A stretch of 64,000 bases of DNA from Serratia sp. UGAL515B_01 (GTDB lineage Bacteria > Pseudomonadota > Gammaproteobacteria > Enterobacterales > Enterobacteriaceae): assembly GCF_033095805.1 (NCBI RefSeq), contig NZ_CP109901.1, forward strand, positions 2,947,766 through 3,011,765, given 5' to 3'. Within the stretch, counting starts at the first letter, position 1. The number at the start of each line of letters is the position of its first letter. Positions 1-10,526 of this stretch are shown one piece after another. The notes beneath the pieces are model-generated. The model worked only from the letters and a program-made list of their open reading frames with translations. It did no database searches and was not told the DNA's origin. The translations under genes were made by a program, and so were the position numbers.

Positions 1-1892
1 TAATTACTTATTTCGGCAAGTGGAAGTGGCTATGGAGCGAATGGCTGACGTCTGTCGACCATAAGAAAATTGGTATCATGTACATCATTGTCGCTATGGT
101 GATGTTGATACGTGGTTTTGCCGACGCCATCATGATGCGTGGTCAGCAGGCATTGGCATCAGCCGGTGAAGCCGGATTCCTTCCGCCACACCACTATGAC
201 CAAATATTTACCGCTCACGGCGTTATCATGATCTTCTTCATGGCAATGCCTCTGGTGGTAGGCCTGATGAACCTGGTCGTTCCGCTGCAAATCGGTGCTC
301 GTGACGTTGCCTTCCCGTTTTTGAACTCACTGAGTTTCTGGTTCTTCGTGGTAGGTGTCGTGCTGATCAACCTTTCGCTGGCTGTCGGTGAATTTGCACA
401 GACCGGCTGGCTGGCATATCCACCGCTTTCTGGTAAGGAATACAGTCCTGGGGTTGGGGTCGATTACTGGATCTGGAGCCTACAGATTTCAGGTCTGGGC
501 ACACTACTGACTGGCGTGAACTTCTTCGCTACCATTATGAAGATGCGCGCTCCTGGTATGCCAATGATGAAAATGCCCGTGTTCACTTGGGCCGCATTGT
601 GTACCAACGTACTGATCATCGTTTCTTTCCCTATTCTGACCGTCACCATTGCGTTGCTAACTCTAGATCGCTATCTGGGCACCCATTTCTTTACCAACGA
701 TATGGGCGGCAACATGATGATGTACATCAACCTGATTTGGGCCTGGGGTCACCCAGAGGTGTATATCCTGGTTCTGCCAGTGTTTGGTGTGTTTTCTGAA
801 GTGACGGCAACCTTCTCACGGAAACGTCTGTTCGGCTATACGTCACTGGTGTGGGCAACCATCGCTATCACCCTGCTGTCGTTCATCGTTTGGCTACACC
901 ATTTCTTCACCATGGGTAGCGGCGCTAACGTTAACGCCTTCTTTGGTATCGCTACGATGATTATTTCCATCCCGACTGGGGTGAAAATCTTCAACTGGCT
1001 GTTCACGATGTACCAAGGGCGTATTCAGTTCAACTCTGCAATGCTGTGGACTGTCGGTTTCATCATCACCTTCTCTATTGGTGGGATGACAGGTGTGTTA
1101 CTGGCAGTTCCAGGTGCAAACTTTGTACTGCATAACAGCCTGTTCCTCATTGCACACTTCCATAACGTCATTATCGGTGGCGTAGTCTTCGGTTGTTTTG
1201 CTGGCCTGACTTACTGGTTCCCTAAAGCATTCGGTTTCCGCCTGAATGAAACCTGGGGCATCAGGGCATTCTGGTTCTGGATCATCGGCTTCTTCATTGC
1301 ATTCATGCCACTGTATATACTGGGCTTTATGGGTATGACACGCCGTTTAAGCCAGAATATCAACCCTGAGTTCCATACTCTGTTGTTAGTCGCAGCCGGT
1401 GGGGCAGCTCTTATTGCCTGTGGTGTTCTGTGCCAGGTAGTCCAGATCATCGTCAGTGTTCGTGATCGTGAACAGAACCGTGATCTGACCGGCGATCCAT
1501 GGGGTGGACGTACGCTGGAGTGGTCAACATCATCTCCACCGCCTTTCTATAACTTTGCCGTAGTGCCAGAAATTCACGATCGTGATGCATTCTGGGACAT
1601 GAAAGAAAAAGGCGAAGCATACAAGAAACCGGCAAAATACGAGCCTATCCATATGCCGAAGAATACTGGAGCCGGTGTGATTATCTCAGGTTTCAGCTTG
1701 GTATTTGGTTTCGCGATGATCTGGGAAATCTGGTGGATGGCGATTGTCGGATTCGTTGGCATGATCGTTGTCTGGATTATCAAGAGCTTCGATGAAGATG
1801 TTGACTATTACGTGCAAATCGATGAAATCGAGCGCATTGAAAACCAACACTATGAACAAATCAGCAAAGCAGGCGTGAAACATGTCAACTGA
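1..1892 (+). CDS. cyoB: cytochrome bo(3) ubiquinol oxidase subunit I (5' truncated by window)
   Basis: Catalytic heme-copper subunit of the terminal ubiquinol oxidase: it oxidises ubiquinol, reduces O2 to water and pumps protons across the inner membrane. The reading frame is already open at base 3 (ITYFGKW..., matching E. coli CyoB from about residue 37), so the gene begins before the window; the first internal Met (78) is not the start. Visible hallmarks are the many hydrophobic segments, the heme/copper ligand motifs WGHPEVYI and HH in [19 protein letters not shown] with the distal heme ligands, and the [12 protein letters not shown] loop. About 630 of the usual 663 residues are present. 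The end overlaps cyoC by 11 bases, as expected for the cyoABCDE operon. Very secure. Confidence 0.98.
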   Translation, partial: ITYFGKWKWLWSEWLTSVDHKKIGIMYIIVAMVMLIRGFADAIMMRGQQALASAGEAGFLPPHHYDQIFTAHGVIMIFFMAMPLVVGLMNLVVPLQIGARDVAFPFLNSLSFWFFVVGVVLINLSLAVGEFAQTGWLAYPPLSGKEYSPGVGVDYWIWSLQISGLGTLLTGVNFFATIMKMRAPGMPMMKMPVFTWAALCTNVLIIVSFPILTVTIALLTLDRYLGTHFFTNDMGGNMMMYINLIWAWGHPEVYILVLPVFGVFSEVTATFSRKRLFGYTSLVWATIAITLLSFIVWLHHFFTMGSGANVNAFFGIATMIISIPTGVKIFNWLFTMYQGRIQFNSAMLWTVGFIITFSIGGMTGVLLAVPGANFVLHNSLFLIAHFHNVIIGGVVFGCFAGLTYWFPKAFGFRLNETWGIRAFWFWIIGFFIAFMPLYILGFMGMTRRLSQNINPEFHTLLLVAAGGAALIACGVLCQVVQIIVSVRDREQNRDLTGDPWGGRTLEWSTSSPPPFYNFAVVPEIHDRDAFWDMKEKGEAYKKPAKYEPIHMPKNTGAGVIISGFSLVFGFAMIWEIWWMAIVGFVGMIVVWIIKSFDEDVDYYVQIDEIERIENQHYEQISKAGVKHVN

Positions 1893-2496
1893 TATCCTGA
1901 CTAAGCATAATACAGCCCATGCAGAGCATGGGCACCACGATGCAGGAGAGACCAAAGTCTTTGGATTCTGGATCTACCTGATGAGCGACTGTATTTTGTT
2001 TGCGAGCTTGTTCGCAACTTATGCGGTTCTAGTCAATGGGACCGCTGGCGGTCCCACTGGTAAAGACATCTTCGATCTGAAGTTGGTGCTGGTTGAAACC
2101 TTCCTACTTCTGTTCAGTTCCATCACTTATGGGATGGCGATGATCGGGATGAGTAAAGGCAAGGCCAGCAGCGTCAACAATTGGCTGATGTTGACTTTCA
2201 TCTTCGGCCTAGCTTTCGTGGCAATTGAAATTTATGAATTCCATCATCTGATCGCTCAAGGTTTTGGTCCTGACCGCAGCGCGTTTCTCTCCAGCTATTT
2301 TGCGCTGGTTGGTACCCACGGCATACACGTGAGTGCTGGGTTGATCTGGCTGGTCGTATTGATGGTTCAGGTGAGCAAACGTGGCCTGAATTCAACCAAT
2401 AAAACCCGACTGATGTGTCTGAGTCTGTTCTGGCACTTCTTGGATGTGATTTGGATCTGCGTGTTTACCGTTGTCTACCTGCTGGGAGTTATGTAA
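1882..2496 (+). CDS. cyoC: cytochrome bo(3) ubiquinol oxidase subunit III
   Basis: Subunit III of the bo-type quinol oxidase, a 204-residue inner-membrane protein with five predicted hydrophobic segments that stabilises subunit I. The sequence ([56 protein letters not shown]) is a full-length match to the family. The His-rich N-terminus (AEHGHHDA) is typical. The ATG lies inside the last codons of cyoB, so translation is probably coupled; the stop TAA shares its last base with the ATG of cyoD. Confidence 0.97.
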   Translation: MSTDILTKHNTAHAEHGHHDAGETKVFGFWIYLMSDCILFASLFATYAVLVNGTAGGPTGKDIFDLKLVLVETFLLLFSSITYGMAMIGMSKGKASSVNNWLMLTFIFGLAFVAIEIYEFHHLIAQGFGPDRSAFLSSYFALVGTHGIHVSAGLIWLVVLMVQVSKRGLNSTNKTRLMCLSLFWHFLDVIWICVFTVVYLLGVM

Positions 2497-2834
2497 TGAG
2501 CCATTCATCCCATGAAACCTCTCATGGCGGCGCAAGCCATGGCAGCGTGAAGTCATACTTTATCGGCTTTATCCTGTCGATAATTCTGACGGTAATTCCA
2601 TTTGCGATGGTGATGAGCGGTTCAGCCTCTCACTCTACTATCCTGGCGGTAGTGGTCGGTATGGCGGTGATCCAGGTGATCGTTCATCTGGTTTACTTCC
2701 TACACATGAACACTTCATCGGCGGAACGCTGGAACCTGGTGGCATTACTGTTCACTGCTTTGATCATCGGTATCGTTGTTGTGGGTTCATTGTGGATTAT
2801 GTACAACCTCAACATCAATATGATGGTTGATTAA
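2496..2834 (+). CDS. cyoD: cytochrome bo(3) ubiquinol oxidase subunit IV
   Basis: Small 112-residue subunit IV of the quinol oxidase, with a His/Ser-rich N-terminus ([19 protein letters not shown]) followed by three hydrophobic segments; the family length is about 109. An upstream in-frame codon at 2415 would lie inside cyoC; I chose the ATG at 2496 because it gives the conserved N-terminus and forms the TAATG junction with the cyoC stop, the usual coupled arrangement in this operon. Confidence 0.96.
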   Translation: MSHSSHETSHGGASHGSVKSYFIGFILSIILTVIPFAMVMSGSASHSTILAVVVGMAVIQVIVHLVYFLHMNTSSAERWNLVALLFTALIIGIVVVGSLWIMYNLNINMMVD

Positions 2835-2848
2835 GAGCCGAGCTGGAC

Positions 2849-3742
2849 GTGATGATTAAGCAATACCTGCAAGTAACCAAACCAGGAATTATTTTTGGCA
2901 ATTTAATTTCTGTCGTTGGGGGATTCCTGCTTGCTTCCAAAGGAAGCATCGACTATCCCCTGTTTCTCGCTACCCTTTTGGGTGTCTCGTTGGTGGTTGC
3001 ATCGGGCTGTGTATTTAACAACTACATTGACCGTGACATCGACAAGAAAATGGAGAGAACGAAGAATCGGGTGCTGGTTAGAGGCCTGATCGCGCCAAGT
3101 GCGAGCCTGGTTTACGCTACCATTTTAGGTATTGCTGGTTTTGCACTGCTCTATATCGCTGCCAATCCGCTGGCCATGTGGCTGGCGGTAATGGGCTTTG
3201 TCGTTTATGTTGGCGTTTACAGCCTATATATGAAACGTCATTCGGTGTATGGCACGTTGATCGGCAGCTTATCGGGTGCTGCTCCACCAGTGATTGGTTA
3301 TTGCGCTGTAACTAACGAGTTTGATGCTGGTGCATTGATCCTACTGGCCATCTTTAGCTTATGGCAGATGCCCCACTCCTATGCGATTGCTATCTTCCGC
3401 TTTAAAGATTACCAAGCAGCCAATATCCCGGTACTTCCGGTGGTAAAAGGGATATCTGTCGCCAAGAATCACATTACTCTCTATATTCTGGCGTTTATGA
3501 TTGCGACCTTGATGCTGACTCTCGGGGGATATGCTGGTTACAAATACCTGATCGTGGCGGCAGCAGTCAGTGTATGGTGGCTTGGCATGGCATTGCGTGG
3601 TTACAAAACCGAAAATGACAGCGTTTGGGCAAGAAAACTCTTCGTGTTCTCAATCGTTGCCATTACGTCATTGAGTGTGATGATGTCTATCGACTTTAGT
3701 GCAAGTGCAACGCCAGAAGCCTTGCTGTCCTACGCTTGGTAA
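2849..3742 (+). CDS. cyoE: protoheme IX farnesyltransferase (heme O synthase)
   Basis: Integral-membrane UbiA-family prenyltransferase that adds a farnesyl group to protoheme to make heme O for the bo oxidase. The 297-residue product carries the two Asp-rich motifs [15 protein letters not shown] and the second loop around [18 protein letters not shown], with about nine hydrophobic segments. The start is written as GTG followed by ATG (VM...), matching the usual [14 protein letters not shown]-terminus; either codon could be used. It is the last gene of the cyo operon, 14 bases after cyoD, and is followed by a strong terminator hairpin. Confidence 0.96.
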   Translation: MMIKQYLQVTKPGIIFGNLISVVGGFLLASKGSIDYPLFLATLLGVSLVVASGCVFNNYIDRDIDKKMERTKNRVLVRGLIAPSASLVYATILGIAGFALLYIAANPLAMWLAVMGFVVYVGVYSLYMKRHSVYGTLIGSLSGAAPPVIGYCAVTNEFDAGALILLAIFSLWQMPHSYAIAIFRFKDYQAANIPVLPVVKGISVAKNHITLYILAFMIATLMLTLGGYAGYKYLIVAAAVSVWWLGMALRGYKTENDSVWARKLFVFSIVAITSLSVMMSIDFSASATPEALLSYAW

Positions 3743-3757
3743 ATGCGTTTCTCTGTG

Positions 3758-3785
3758 AATGGGCCGCTGAGCGGCCCATTTTATT
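3758..3785 (+). terminator. rho-independent terminator of the cyo operon
   Basis: Ten-base perfect stem AATGGGCCGC / GCGGCCCATT with a TGA loop, running straight into TTTATTT, 15 bases after the cyoE stop. Confidence 0.9.
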
Positions 3786-3962
3786 TATCCTACAGTTGAT
3801 GAAATATCTGCTAAACAACATTTAATTTACCCCTCCTAACCCACACATTAAAATGGCGCAAATTTGCAGGCAAAACTCCTTCAGGTTCACGCTGTTTAGG
3901 CAGGTCTTATGGGGACTAAACCTTAGCGCTTTCATATTTAACTTCTATCAATAACGCTACTG

Positions 3963-3982
3963 TTTGAAAGATGACGGGTATG
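3963..3982. repeat. terminal fragment of an ERIC-like repeat
   Basis: The stretch GTTTGAAAGATGACGGGTAT just before yajR matches the conserved end of the enterobacterial ERIC element (TTGAAAGATGACGGGTATA). Only this end is recognisable. It lies in the yajR leader, ending 11 bases before the chosen start codon. Confidence 0.5.
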
Positions 3983-3993
3983 CTGAGGTCACA

Positions 3994-5358
3994 ATGAACG
4001 ACAATGTAATGACGTCACAGGAACGTCGTGCAACCTGGGGGCTGGGGGCCGTTTTTTCACTACGCATGCTCGGTATGTTTATGGTGCTGCCAGTTCTCAC
4101 CACCTATGGTATGGCACTAAACGGCGCCAGTGAGGCCCTGATTGGTATTGCCATTGGCATCTATGGTCTGGCGCAGGCTGTATTCCAAATCCCGTTTGGA
4201 TTGGTTTCTGATCGTGTAGGCCGCAAACCGTTAATCGTTGGCGGATTGCTGATCTTTGCGATTGGCAGCGTAATCGCTGCGCTAAGCGATTCTATCTGGG
4301 GGATTATCCTTGGCCGCGCATTGCAAGGTTCTGGAGCTATTGCAGCTGCGGTTATGGCATTACTATCAGACTTAACTCGTGAACAGAATCGCACCAAAGC
4401 GATGGCCTTTATCGGGGTCAGTTTCGGCATTACCTTTGCTATTGCCATGGTTGTAGGGCCAATAGTCACCCACGCTTTCGGCTTGCATGCACTATTCTGG
4501 ATGATTGCCGTATTGGCTTTGATGGGGATCGTCATCACCGTGATCATAGTCCCTTCAGCAAGCAATCACGTTTTGAACCGCGAATCGAGTATCGTACAGG
4601 GAAGTTTTAGCAAGGTGCTGAACAATTCTCGCCTGCTTAAACTCAACTTTGGCATCATGTGTCTGCATATTTTACTGATGTCCAGCTTCATCGCACTGCC
4701 TCTGGCAATGGAAAAAGCAGGGCTGGCGGCAAGCGCACACTGGAAGGTCTATCTGGTTACCATGCTGGTTTCCTTCGCTGCCGTAATCCCCTTTATCATC
4801 TACGCTGAAAAATACCGTCGCATGAAACAGGTCTTTATGGGCTGCGTCGCCGTACTGTTTTGTGCCGAGGTATTGCTGTGGTTCTCCGGTCTGCATCTTT
4901 GGGGCATTATTGCCGGAGTACAGCTGTTCTTTATGGCATTTAACGTCATGGAGGCTATTCTGCCTTCACTAATCAGTAAAGAATCTCCCGCAGGTTATAA
5001 AGGAACCGCAATGGGGGTCTATTCCACCAGCCAGTTTATTGGTGTTGCCATCGGTGGTAGCCTTGGTGGATGGCTATATGGTATGCAAGGTGCGGGGCTA
5101 GTATTTATTGCAGGAGCAATAATTGCAGCAATCTGGTTTATGATCAGTAGCACCATGAAAGAGCCACCTTATGTCAGCAGCCTACGTATTACACTGTCTG
5201 AACTGGCCGTGAAAGATTCAGCATTGCAAAGCCGTCTAATGGCCCAGCCAGGCGTGGCAGAAGCGGTTGTGGTCCCTGAGGAACGCAGTGCTTACGTTAA
5301 AGTGGATACACGGCAGACCAACCGTGGACAGTTGGAAGCACTGGTCGAAGCGCTTTAA
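3994..5358 (+). CDS. yajR: MFS transporter YajR with C-terminal YAM domain
   Basis: Inner-membrane transporter of the major facilitator superfamily, with twelve predicted helices in the first ~390 residues and a cytoplasmic ferredoxin-like YAM domain (about 395-454) at the C-terminus. The motif-A loop GLVSDRVGRKPLIVGG and the conserved stretch GRALQGSGAIAAAVMALLSDLTREQNR are clear. Its physiological substrate is not known. An in-frame codon exists at 3964, but ATG 3994 gives the family N-terminus (MNDN...ERRATWGLG) and has GAGG five bases upstream. The gene is monocistronic and convergent with yajQ. Confidence 0.93.
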   Translation: MNDNVMTSQERRATWGLGAVFSLRMLGMFMVLPVLTTYGMALNGASEALIGIAIGIYGLAQAVFQIPFGLVSDRVGRKPLIVGGLLIFAIGSVIAALSDSIWGIILGRALQGSGAIAAAVMALLSDLTREQNRTKAMAFIGVSFGITFAIAMVVGPIVTHAFGLHALFWMIAVLALMGIVITVIIVPSASNHVLNRESSIVQGSFSKVLNNSRLLKLNFGIMCLHILLMSSFIALPLAMEKAGLAASAHWKVYLVTMLVSFAAVIPFIIYAEKYRRMKQVFMGCVAVLFCAEVLLWFSGLHLWGIIAGVQLFFMAFNVMEAILPSLISKESPAGYKGTAMGVYSTSQFIGVAIGGSLGGWLYGMQGAGLVFIAGAIIAAIWFMISSTMKEPPYVSSLRITLSELAVKDSALQSRLMAQPGVAEAVVVPEERSAYVKVDTRQTNRGQLEALVEAL

Positions 5359-5362
5359 AGTA

Positions 5363-5388
5363 AAGGGCCACTAAACCGGCCCTTCTTT
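5363..5388. terminator. bidirectional terminator between yajR and yajQ
   Basis: Stem AAGGGCC / GGCCCTT with an eight-base loop; T-rich sequence follows on the plus strand (CTTTG) and on the minus strand (TTACTTTA). It serves the two convergent genes. Confidence 0.75.
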
Positions 5389-5393
5389 GCCGA

Positions 5394-5885
5394 TTAATCG
5401 CGAAAATTCTTGAATTGGAAAGGCTGTCCGAGGTCGGCACCACGCACCAGTGCCATTACGCTCTGCAGATCATCGCGTGACTTACCGGTGATACGGACTT
5501 CATCACCTTGAATTTGTGCCTGCACCTTCAACTTGCTGTCTTTGACCAGCTTGACGATTTTCTTCGCCAATGTGGTTTCAATACCTTGCTTTAATTTCGC
5601 TTCAACACTGTAGGTTTTACCACTGTGGGTCATCTCTTCAGGGATCTCTAGAGCTCCGCCTTCAATACTGCGTTTGCTCAATTTCTCACGCAAAATATCT
5701 AACAATTGTTGCACTTGAAAGTCAGACTCGCTGGCAACTTTAATGCTCTCGTTCTTTTCATTCAACTCAAAGCTGGCGGGTACGTTGCGGAAATCCCAAC
5801 GGGTACTGAGATCGCGAGTGGCGTTCTCAACGGCGTTACGAACTTCCTGCATATCAATTTCGGAAACGATATCGAAAGATGGCAT
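5394..5885 (-). CDS. yajQ: YajQ family nucleotide-binding protein
   Basis: Cytoplasmic 163-residue protein of the YajQ/UPF0234 family, two ferredoxin-like halves that bind nucleotides; a Xanthomonas member is a cyclic-di-GMP effector. The opening [11 protein letters not shown], the central [15 protein letters not shown] and the terminal [25 protein letters not shown] are diagnostic. The longer frame starts at 5924, but ATG 5885 yields the exact family N-terminus and has AGGAGGAAG just upstream. Confidence 0.95.
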   Translation of the reverse strand: MPSFDIVSEIDMQEVRNAVENATRDLSTRWDFRNVPASFELNEKNESIKVASESDFQVQQLLDILREKLSKRSIEGGALEIPEEMTHSGKTYSVEAKLKQGIETTLAKKIVKLVKDSKLKVQAQIQGDEVRITGKSRDDLQSVMALVRGADLGQPFQFKNFRD

Positions 5886-6053
5886 ACTTCTTCCTCCTGA
5901 ATGGACGTCTGCCTTCTGAGGCACAATAATTTAAATGTGTTGCATAATACGCGCTTTGTAGCTGCAGGCAAGATTATGGTGAAGACGTTACGCTTCCGGA
6001 ATGTCTATAATCAGAGAAATTAATCTGCGCTCCCCAAACACCAAGGAGATTGA

Positions 6054-6965
6054 GTGAAAATAACAATTCTTGGTTGCGGTGCACTCGGACAACTTTGGCT
6101 CTCGAGGCTCTATCAACGGGGCCACGATGTACAGGGATGGTTACGGGTTCCTCAGCCATTTTGTGCGGTAAACGTGATTGAACCTGATGGCACGTCGTTT
6201 AACCACAATTTGCCAACTAACGACCCTGAGCACCTGTCACAGAGTGAACTGTTAATGGTAACGCTGAAAGCCTGGCAAATTTCTGGCGCGGTGGCGGCAT
6301 TACTCCCAAAGCTAAATCCACAATGCACTATTTTGCTCCTGCATAATGGCATGGGAGCACAAGATGAGTTACCACCGCATAGTCAACCGATACTTCATGG
6401 TACAACCACCCATGCCGCACGCCACGAGGGAAACACCATTGTTCATGTCGCCAACGGGATCACCCATATTGGCCCCACGACACCTCAGGCGACACACCTA
6501 AGCGACTTAGCAGATATACTACATCAAGCTTTACCTGATGTTGCGTGGCATAACGATATTGCCGCTACCAATTGGCGTAAACTAGCAGTAAGTTGTGTCA
6601 TCAATCCATTGACTGTCATGTATAACTGCCGTAATGGTGATCTGCAATATTATCCTGAACAGATAGAATGCATCTGTCGTGAAGTTATCAGCGTAATGGA
6701 AATGGAAGGCTACCATACCTCATGTGAAGGACTGGTCGCCTATGTCATGCAGGTAATTCAGATCACGGCGGACAACATATCCTCTATGCTGCAAGACATT
6801 CGTGCTCAGCGACATACCGAAATCGACTACATTACCGGGTATCTACTCCGCTGCGGGCGAAGTCATGGCATGACGCTGCCAGAAAATACCCGCCTGTTTG
6901 AAATGGTGAAACAAAAGGAAGATGAGTATGAGCGTTTCGGCACTCGTTTGCCTAGCGCCTGGTAG
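6054..6965 (+). CDS. panE: 2-dehydropantoate 2-reductase
   Basis: NADPH-dependent reduction of ketopantoate to pantoate in pantothenate and coenzyme A synthesis. The 303-residue protein has the N-terminal Rossmann motif GCGALGQLW (residues 7-15), the conserved HNGMG and TTTHAAR segments, and the catalytic Lys/Asn pair in [15 protein letters not shown]. The C-terminal helical domain includes [33 protein letters not shown] precedes the start. The 3' end overlaps yajL by 38 bases, indicating co-transcription. Confidence 0.96.
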   Translation: MKITILGCGALGQLWLSRLYQRGHDVQGWLRVPQPFCAVNVIEPDGTSFNHNLPTNDPEHLSQSELLMVTLKAWQISGAVAALLPKLNPQCTILLLHNGMGAQDELPPHSQPILHGTTTHAARHEGNTIVHVANGITHIGPTTPQATHLSDLADILHQALPDVAWHNDIAATNWRKLAVSCVINPLTVMYNCRNGDLQYYPEQIECICREVISVMEMEGYHTSCEGLVAYVMQVIQITADNISSMLQDIRAQRHTEIDYITGYLLRCGRSHGMTLPENTRLFEMVKQKEDEYERFGTRLPSAW

Positions 6966-7518
6966 CGAAGAAACCGAGGCCGTTACTGTAATAGATTTGT
7001 TAGTCCGCGCTGGGGTAAACGTGACTACTGCCAGCGTAGCCGGAGATGGTGGCTTAACGATTGTCTGCTCGCGTGGTGTGAAATTGCTGGCCGATGCACC
7101 ACTTGTCGCGATCGTTGACGAAGCCTTTGACGCTATTGTACTGCCTGGGGGCTTAAAAGGTGCCGAGTGCTTCCGTGATAGCCCACTTTTAGTAGAAAAA
7201 GTGCGTCAAATGCATCTACAAGGCAAAATTGTGGCAGCCATCTGTGCTGCTCCGGCCTTGGTATTACAACATCACAACCTTTTCCCAGTGGGTAATATGA
7301 CTGGATTTCCTGGCTTGAAAGAGCAGATCCCGCAGGAACAATGGATGGAAAGACGCGTGGTTTTCGATCAGCGTGTCAACCTGTTAACCAGCCAGGGACC
7401 AGGAACATCAATGGAGTTCGCTTTGAAACTGATCGATTTACTTCTGGGAAAAGCCAAAGCCGCAGAGATAGCTGCACAGTTGGTACTTATCCCCGGCATG
7501 TACGATTTCCGTGATTGA
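6928..7518 (+). CDS. yajL: DJ-1/PfpI family protein YajL (protein/nucleic acid deglycase or chaperone)
   Basis: A 196-residue member of the DJ-1/ThiJ superfamily; E. coli YajL protects proteins from oxidative and glyoxal damage. The nucleophile-elbow cysteine is in [12 protein letters not shown] (about residue 106), with the acidic partner early in APGSEETEA and the conserved [13 protein letters not shown] loop. ATG 6922 also exists; I chose ATG 6928 because AAGGAAG then lies about seven bases upstream and the N-terminus fits the family. The gene overlaps panE. Confidence 0.93.
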   Translation: MSVSALVCLAPGSEETEAVTVIDLLVRAGVNVTTASVAGDGGLTIVCSRGVKLLADAPLVAIVDEAFDAIVLPGGLKGAECFRDSPLLVEKVRQMHLQGKIVAAICAAPALVLQHHNLFPVGNMTGFPGLKEQIPQEQWMERRVVFDQRVNLLTSQGPGTSMEFALKLIDLLLGKAKAAEIAAQLVLIPGMYDFRD

Positions 7519-7532
7519 GCCTTGATTACCCG

Positions 7533-7566
7533 AATAGCAATGCCGCTGAAATTCAGCATTGCTATT
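7533..7566. terminator. bidirectional hairpin between yajL and thiI
   Basis: Long dyad: AATAGCAATG pairs with CATTGCTATT, with an inner CTGAA/TTCAG stem. It lies between the convergent yajL and thiI stops. Poly-T is weak on either side, so termination efficiency is uncertain. Confidence 0.6.
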
Positions 7567-7579
7567 ATCTGAGAACAAG

Positions 7580-9028
7580 TTAAGGACGATATACTTTAAC
7601 GTTGGTATAACCTTGTTCATGAAGATACAGTGCTTGCAGACGGCTCATCACACCACGGTCACAATACAACAGATAGATTTTGCTTTGATCAAGATCGCCG
7701 AACTGGCTGCTCAACTTGTAAAAGGGTAAATGTTTAACGTCGACTTGAGTCAGTTGCAACGGTTTCTCTTCTTGTTCATCGATAGAACGAATATCCAGAA
7801 TTACCTCATCAGCGGTAAACTCAGCAACAGTTTCTACTTCAATGATTTGCTGCTGCGCTTCTTCGGCAATAGTACGAATATCAACGTTACGCGCTTCACG
7901 CACTACTCGATCCAGGATCTCGAAGTCAAAGTTGTTTTCTTCTTCTTCAATCTTACTCTTGATTGCTTTAACCGTTGGGTTTTTTGAGATCACACCGCAA
8001 TACTCCGGCATGGTTTTGGCAAAATCTTCCGTGCCGATTTTACGAGCAACATCAATGATATGTTCTTTATCATGCGAAATTAGTGGGCGCAAAATAAGCG
8101 TATCAGAAGCATTGTCGATCAGACGCAGGTTCGTCAACGTCTGGCTGGAAACCTGCCCCAGTGCTTCGCCGGTCACCAAAGCCTGAACACCGTAGCGTTC
8201 GGCAACCTGAGAAGCGGCACGGACCATCATACGTTTGAGCACGACCCCCATCTGACCATCATCCACTTTCTCCAGGATTTCCCCTACGACAGGTTCAAAG
8301 TCGATCGCAACAAAACGCACTTTATGAGAGCTCGCAAAGCGACTCCACAGATAGTACGCCACTTGTTTCACACCGATTTCGTGTGCAGCGCCTCCAAGAT
8401 TGAAGAAACAATAATGCACCCGACAACCGCGTCGCATCAGCATATAGCTGGAAACCCCGGAATCAAAACCACCAGAAATCAATGACAACACATCTTCCTG
8501 CGTACCAATTGGATAACCGCCAATACCTTCACGACGCGATTTAACCAGCATCAATTTGTCATCTTCAATCTCAAGATTCACCGTTACCTGTGGGTCTGAC
8601 AACTTGACGCGTGCGCTTTCAATGTGCTGATTCAGCCCCCCGCCAACATAACGCTCTACATCCTGAGAACTGAAATCTTGCTTGCCACGCCGTTTTACTC
8701 GTACACAGAATGTCTTGCCTTCCAACTGTTCACGGTAGGTTTCCAAAGCCTGCTCAAAGATATGATGCACATCGGTATAAACGCGATCTTCAACTTCCAG
8801 AATATGGTGAATACCGGGGATACGCGTCAACGCCTCAGCAATTACCGGGCGCTGTTGTTCGTTTTTGGCGCGAACCTCAATACAATCCCAGTGGCGGACT
8901 ACCGCTAGTGTTTCATCATATTGCTTCAAGACGTTACGGATATTGGTCGTCAGGATTTTAATGAAGCGCAAGCGCACAGATTGGCTCTTGATGGTGATTT
9001 CTGGGAACAATTTAATGATAAACTTCAT
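7580..9028 (-). CDS. thiI: tRNA 4-thiouridine synthase / thiamine biosynthesis sulfurtransferase
   Basis: Transfers persulfide sulfur to uridine 8 of tRNA and to ThiS for the thiazole of thiamine. Domain order in the 482 residues: ferredoxin-like and THUMP domain (about 1-165), PP-loop ATP pyrophosphatase with [10 protein letters not shown] (about 183-192) and the disulfide cysteine in MPEYCGVIS, then a C-terminal rhodanese domain whose active cysteine is in [11 protein letters not shown]. The length equals that of E. coli ThiI. It is transcribed divergently from xseB across a 292-base gap. Confidence 0.97.
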   Translation of the reverse strand: MKFIIKLFPEITIKSQSVRLRFIKILTTNIRNVLKQYDETLAVVRHWDCIEVRAKNEQQRPVIAEALTRIPGIHHILEVEDRVYTDVHHIFEQALETYREQLEGKTFCVRVKRRGKQDFSSQDVERYVGGGLNQHIESARVKLSDPQVTVNLEIEDDKLMLVKSRREGIGGYPIGTQEDVLSLISGGFDSGVSSYMLMRRGCRVHYCFFNLGGAAHEIGVKQVAYYLWSRFASSHKVRFVAIDFEPVVGEILEKVDDGQMGVVLKRMMVRAASQVAERYGVQALVTGEALGQVSSQTLTNLRLIDNASDTLILRPLISHDKEHIIDVARKIGTEDFAKTMPEYCGVISKNPTVKAIKSKIEEEENNFDFEILDRVVREARNVDIRTIAEEAQQQIIEVETVAEFTADEVILDIRSIDEQEEKPLQLTQVDVKHLPFYKLSSQFGDLDQSKIYLLYCDRGVMSRLQALYLHEQGYTNVKVYRP

Positions 9029-9137
9029 GGCGGTCTTTATTATCTGATAAGAAATTACGGGGTAAAAGTTTAATACCCTCTGTCTTCCGAGCGGCGGCGG
9101 TTGGCTGCAACTGATAAGCTATTAGGTATACAATGAC

Positions 9138-9187
9138 GATAAGATTGATAAAACGTTCGGCAAGCCCGCAGTTTTATCAATCTTATC
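9138..9187. repeat. 17-base perfect inverted repeat in the thiI/xseB divergent gap
   Basis: GATAAGATTGATAAAAC (9138-9154) is repeated as its exact reverse complement at 9171-9187 after a 16-base spacer. In RNA it would form a long A/U-rich stem. It is not followed by a T-tract, so it is not a normal terminator. It could be an operator or a palindromic repeat; I do not recognise it. Confidence 0.7.
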
Positions 9188-9320
9188 CGGGCGCGAAGTA
9201 TATCATCATCTGATGGTATACCGCGCGGATAAACCACACATGCGTGCCATAATTTGCTAATCAGTATCCGCTAGGATAGGCTCAGGCCTCACGGTTCACA
9301 CAATGATGTAGAAGATAACT

Positions 9321-9584
9321 ATGCCAAAAAAACCTGTAACGTCAGACGGTAAAGAGCAAAGCATTAGCTTTGAACACTCCCTCAGTGAACTCGAAAGTAT
9401 CGTGAATCGTCTGGAGTCTGGCGAGTTAACACTTGAGGAGGCACTTAATGAATTTGAACGCGGTGTACAGCTAGCGCGGCAGGGGCAACAAAAACTGCAG
9501 CAGGCAGAGCAACGCGTTCAGATCCTGCTTAACGACTATAACGATGATGCCGCCCTGGCTCCTTTCACCCCGGACGCTGAGTAA
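9321..9584 (+). CDS. xseB: exodeoxyribonuclease VII small subunit
   Basis: Small subunit (87 residues) of exonuclease VII, which degrades single-stranded DNA to oligonucleotides from both ends; several small subunits bind each XseA. The family motif [36 protein letters not shown] and the following helical stretch are intact. It heads the xseB-ispA-dxs operon, ending five bases before ispA. Confidence 0.96.
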   Translation: MPKKPVTSDGKEQSISFEHSLSELESIVNRLESGELTLEEALNEFERGVQLARQGQQKLQQAEQRVQILLNDYNDDAALAPFTPDAE

Positions 9585-9589
9585 TTACA

Positions 9590-10492
9590 ATGTCTGAGTT
9601 TCACGAACAGTTGCAGGCCTTCCAAAAGCGCAGCGATCGCGTATTGCTGGACTATATCGCTCCGTTACCGTTCAATGATGGCAAAATGGTTGAAGCTATG
9701 CGCCACGGCACACTGTTAGGGGGCAAACGGCTACGGCCTTTCCTGGTTTACGCCACCGGGCAAATGTTCGGCCTGAGTCTGGACAGTCTGGATGCTCCCG
9801 CTGCAGCGGTGGAGTGCATTCATGCATACTCGCTGATCCATGACGATTTACCTGCCATGGATAACGATGATTTGCGCCGTGGTCAGCCAACTTGCCATAT
9901 AAAATTCGGTGAAGCCAACGCTATTCTTGCGGGCGATGCTCTGCAAACGCTGGCTTTCTCGATCCTGGCCGATGCAGATATGCCCGATGTTACCTTGCGC
10001 GACCGTCTGTCCATGATTTCCGAACTGGCTAGTGCCAGCGGTGTGGGGGGTATGTGCGGTGGTCAATACTTGGATATGAAAGCCGAAGGTAAACAGATCG
10101 ACCTGCACACGCTGGAACAGATCCACCGCCATAAAACGGGTGCGCTAATCCGTGCTGCAATTCGCCTGGGTGCGTTGGCAGCCGGTGAGCCAGGCCGTAC
10201 AGCGCTGCCAGAGCTTGACCGTTATGCAGCCGCAATAGGCCTGGCATTTCAAGTTCAGGATGACATTCTTGACGTAGTAGGTGAAACCGCAAAAATCGGT
10301 AAACGTCAAGGCTCAGACCAGCAACTTGGAAAGAGTACCTATCCTGCCCTACTTGGGCTTGACAGCGCGAAGTTAAAAGCGTGGGATCTCTATCAGGAAG
10401 CTTTGGCAGCATTAGCCTCTTTGGCAACACAATCTTACAACACAGCGCCACTGCGTGCGTTAGCCGGTTTCATTATTGAACGCGATAATTAA
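9590..10492 (+). CDS. ispA: farnesyl diphosphate synthase (geranyltranstransferase)
   Basis: Condenses isopentenyl diphosphate with dimethylallyl and geranyl diphosphate to give farnesyl diphosphate, precursor of undecaprenyl phosphate, quinones and heme O. The 300-residue enzyme has the first Asp-rich motif DDLPAMDNDD (about residues 84-93) and the second, DDILD (about 224-228), plus GKRLRPFL and KTGALI. Its product also feeds CyoE in this window. It lies between xseB and dxs in the same operon. Confidence 0.97.
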   Translation: MSEFHEQLQAFQKRSDRVLLDYIAPLPFNDGKMVEAMRHGTLLGGKRLRPFLVYATGQMFGLSLDSLDAPAAAVECIHAYSLIHDDLPAMDNDDLRRGQPTCHIKFGEANAILAGDALQTLAFSILADADMPDVTLRDRLSMISELASASGVGGMCGGQYLDMKAEGKQIDLHTLEQIHRHKTGALIRAAIRLGALAAGEPGRTALPELDRYAAAIGLAFQVQDDILDVVGETAKIGKRQGSDQQLGKSTYPALLGLDSAKLKAWDLYQEALAALASLATQSYNTAPLRALAGFIIERDN

Positions 10493-10526
10493 CGTATGAC
10501 GTCAACACCTCTGATATGAGCATCGA

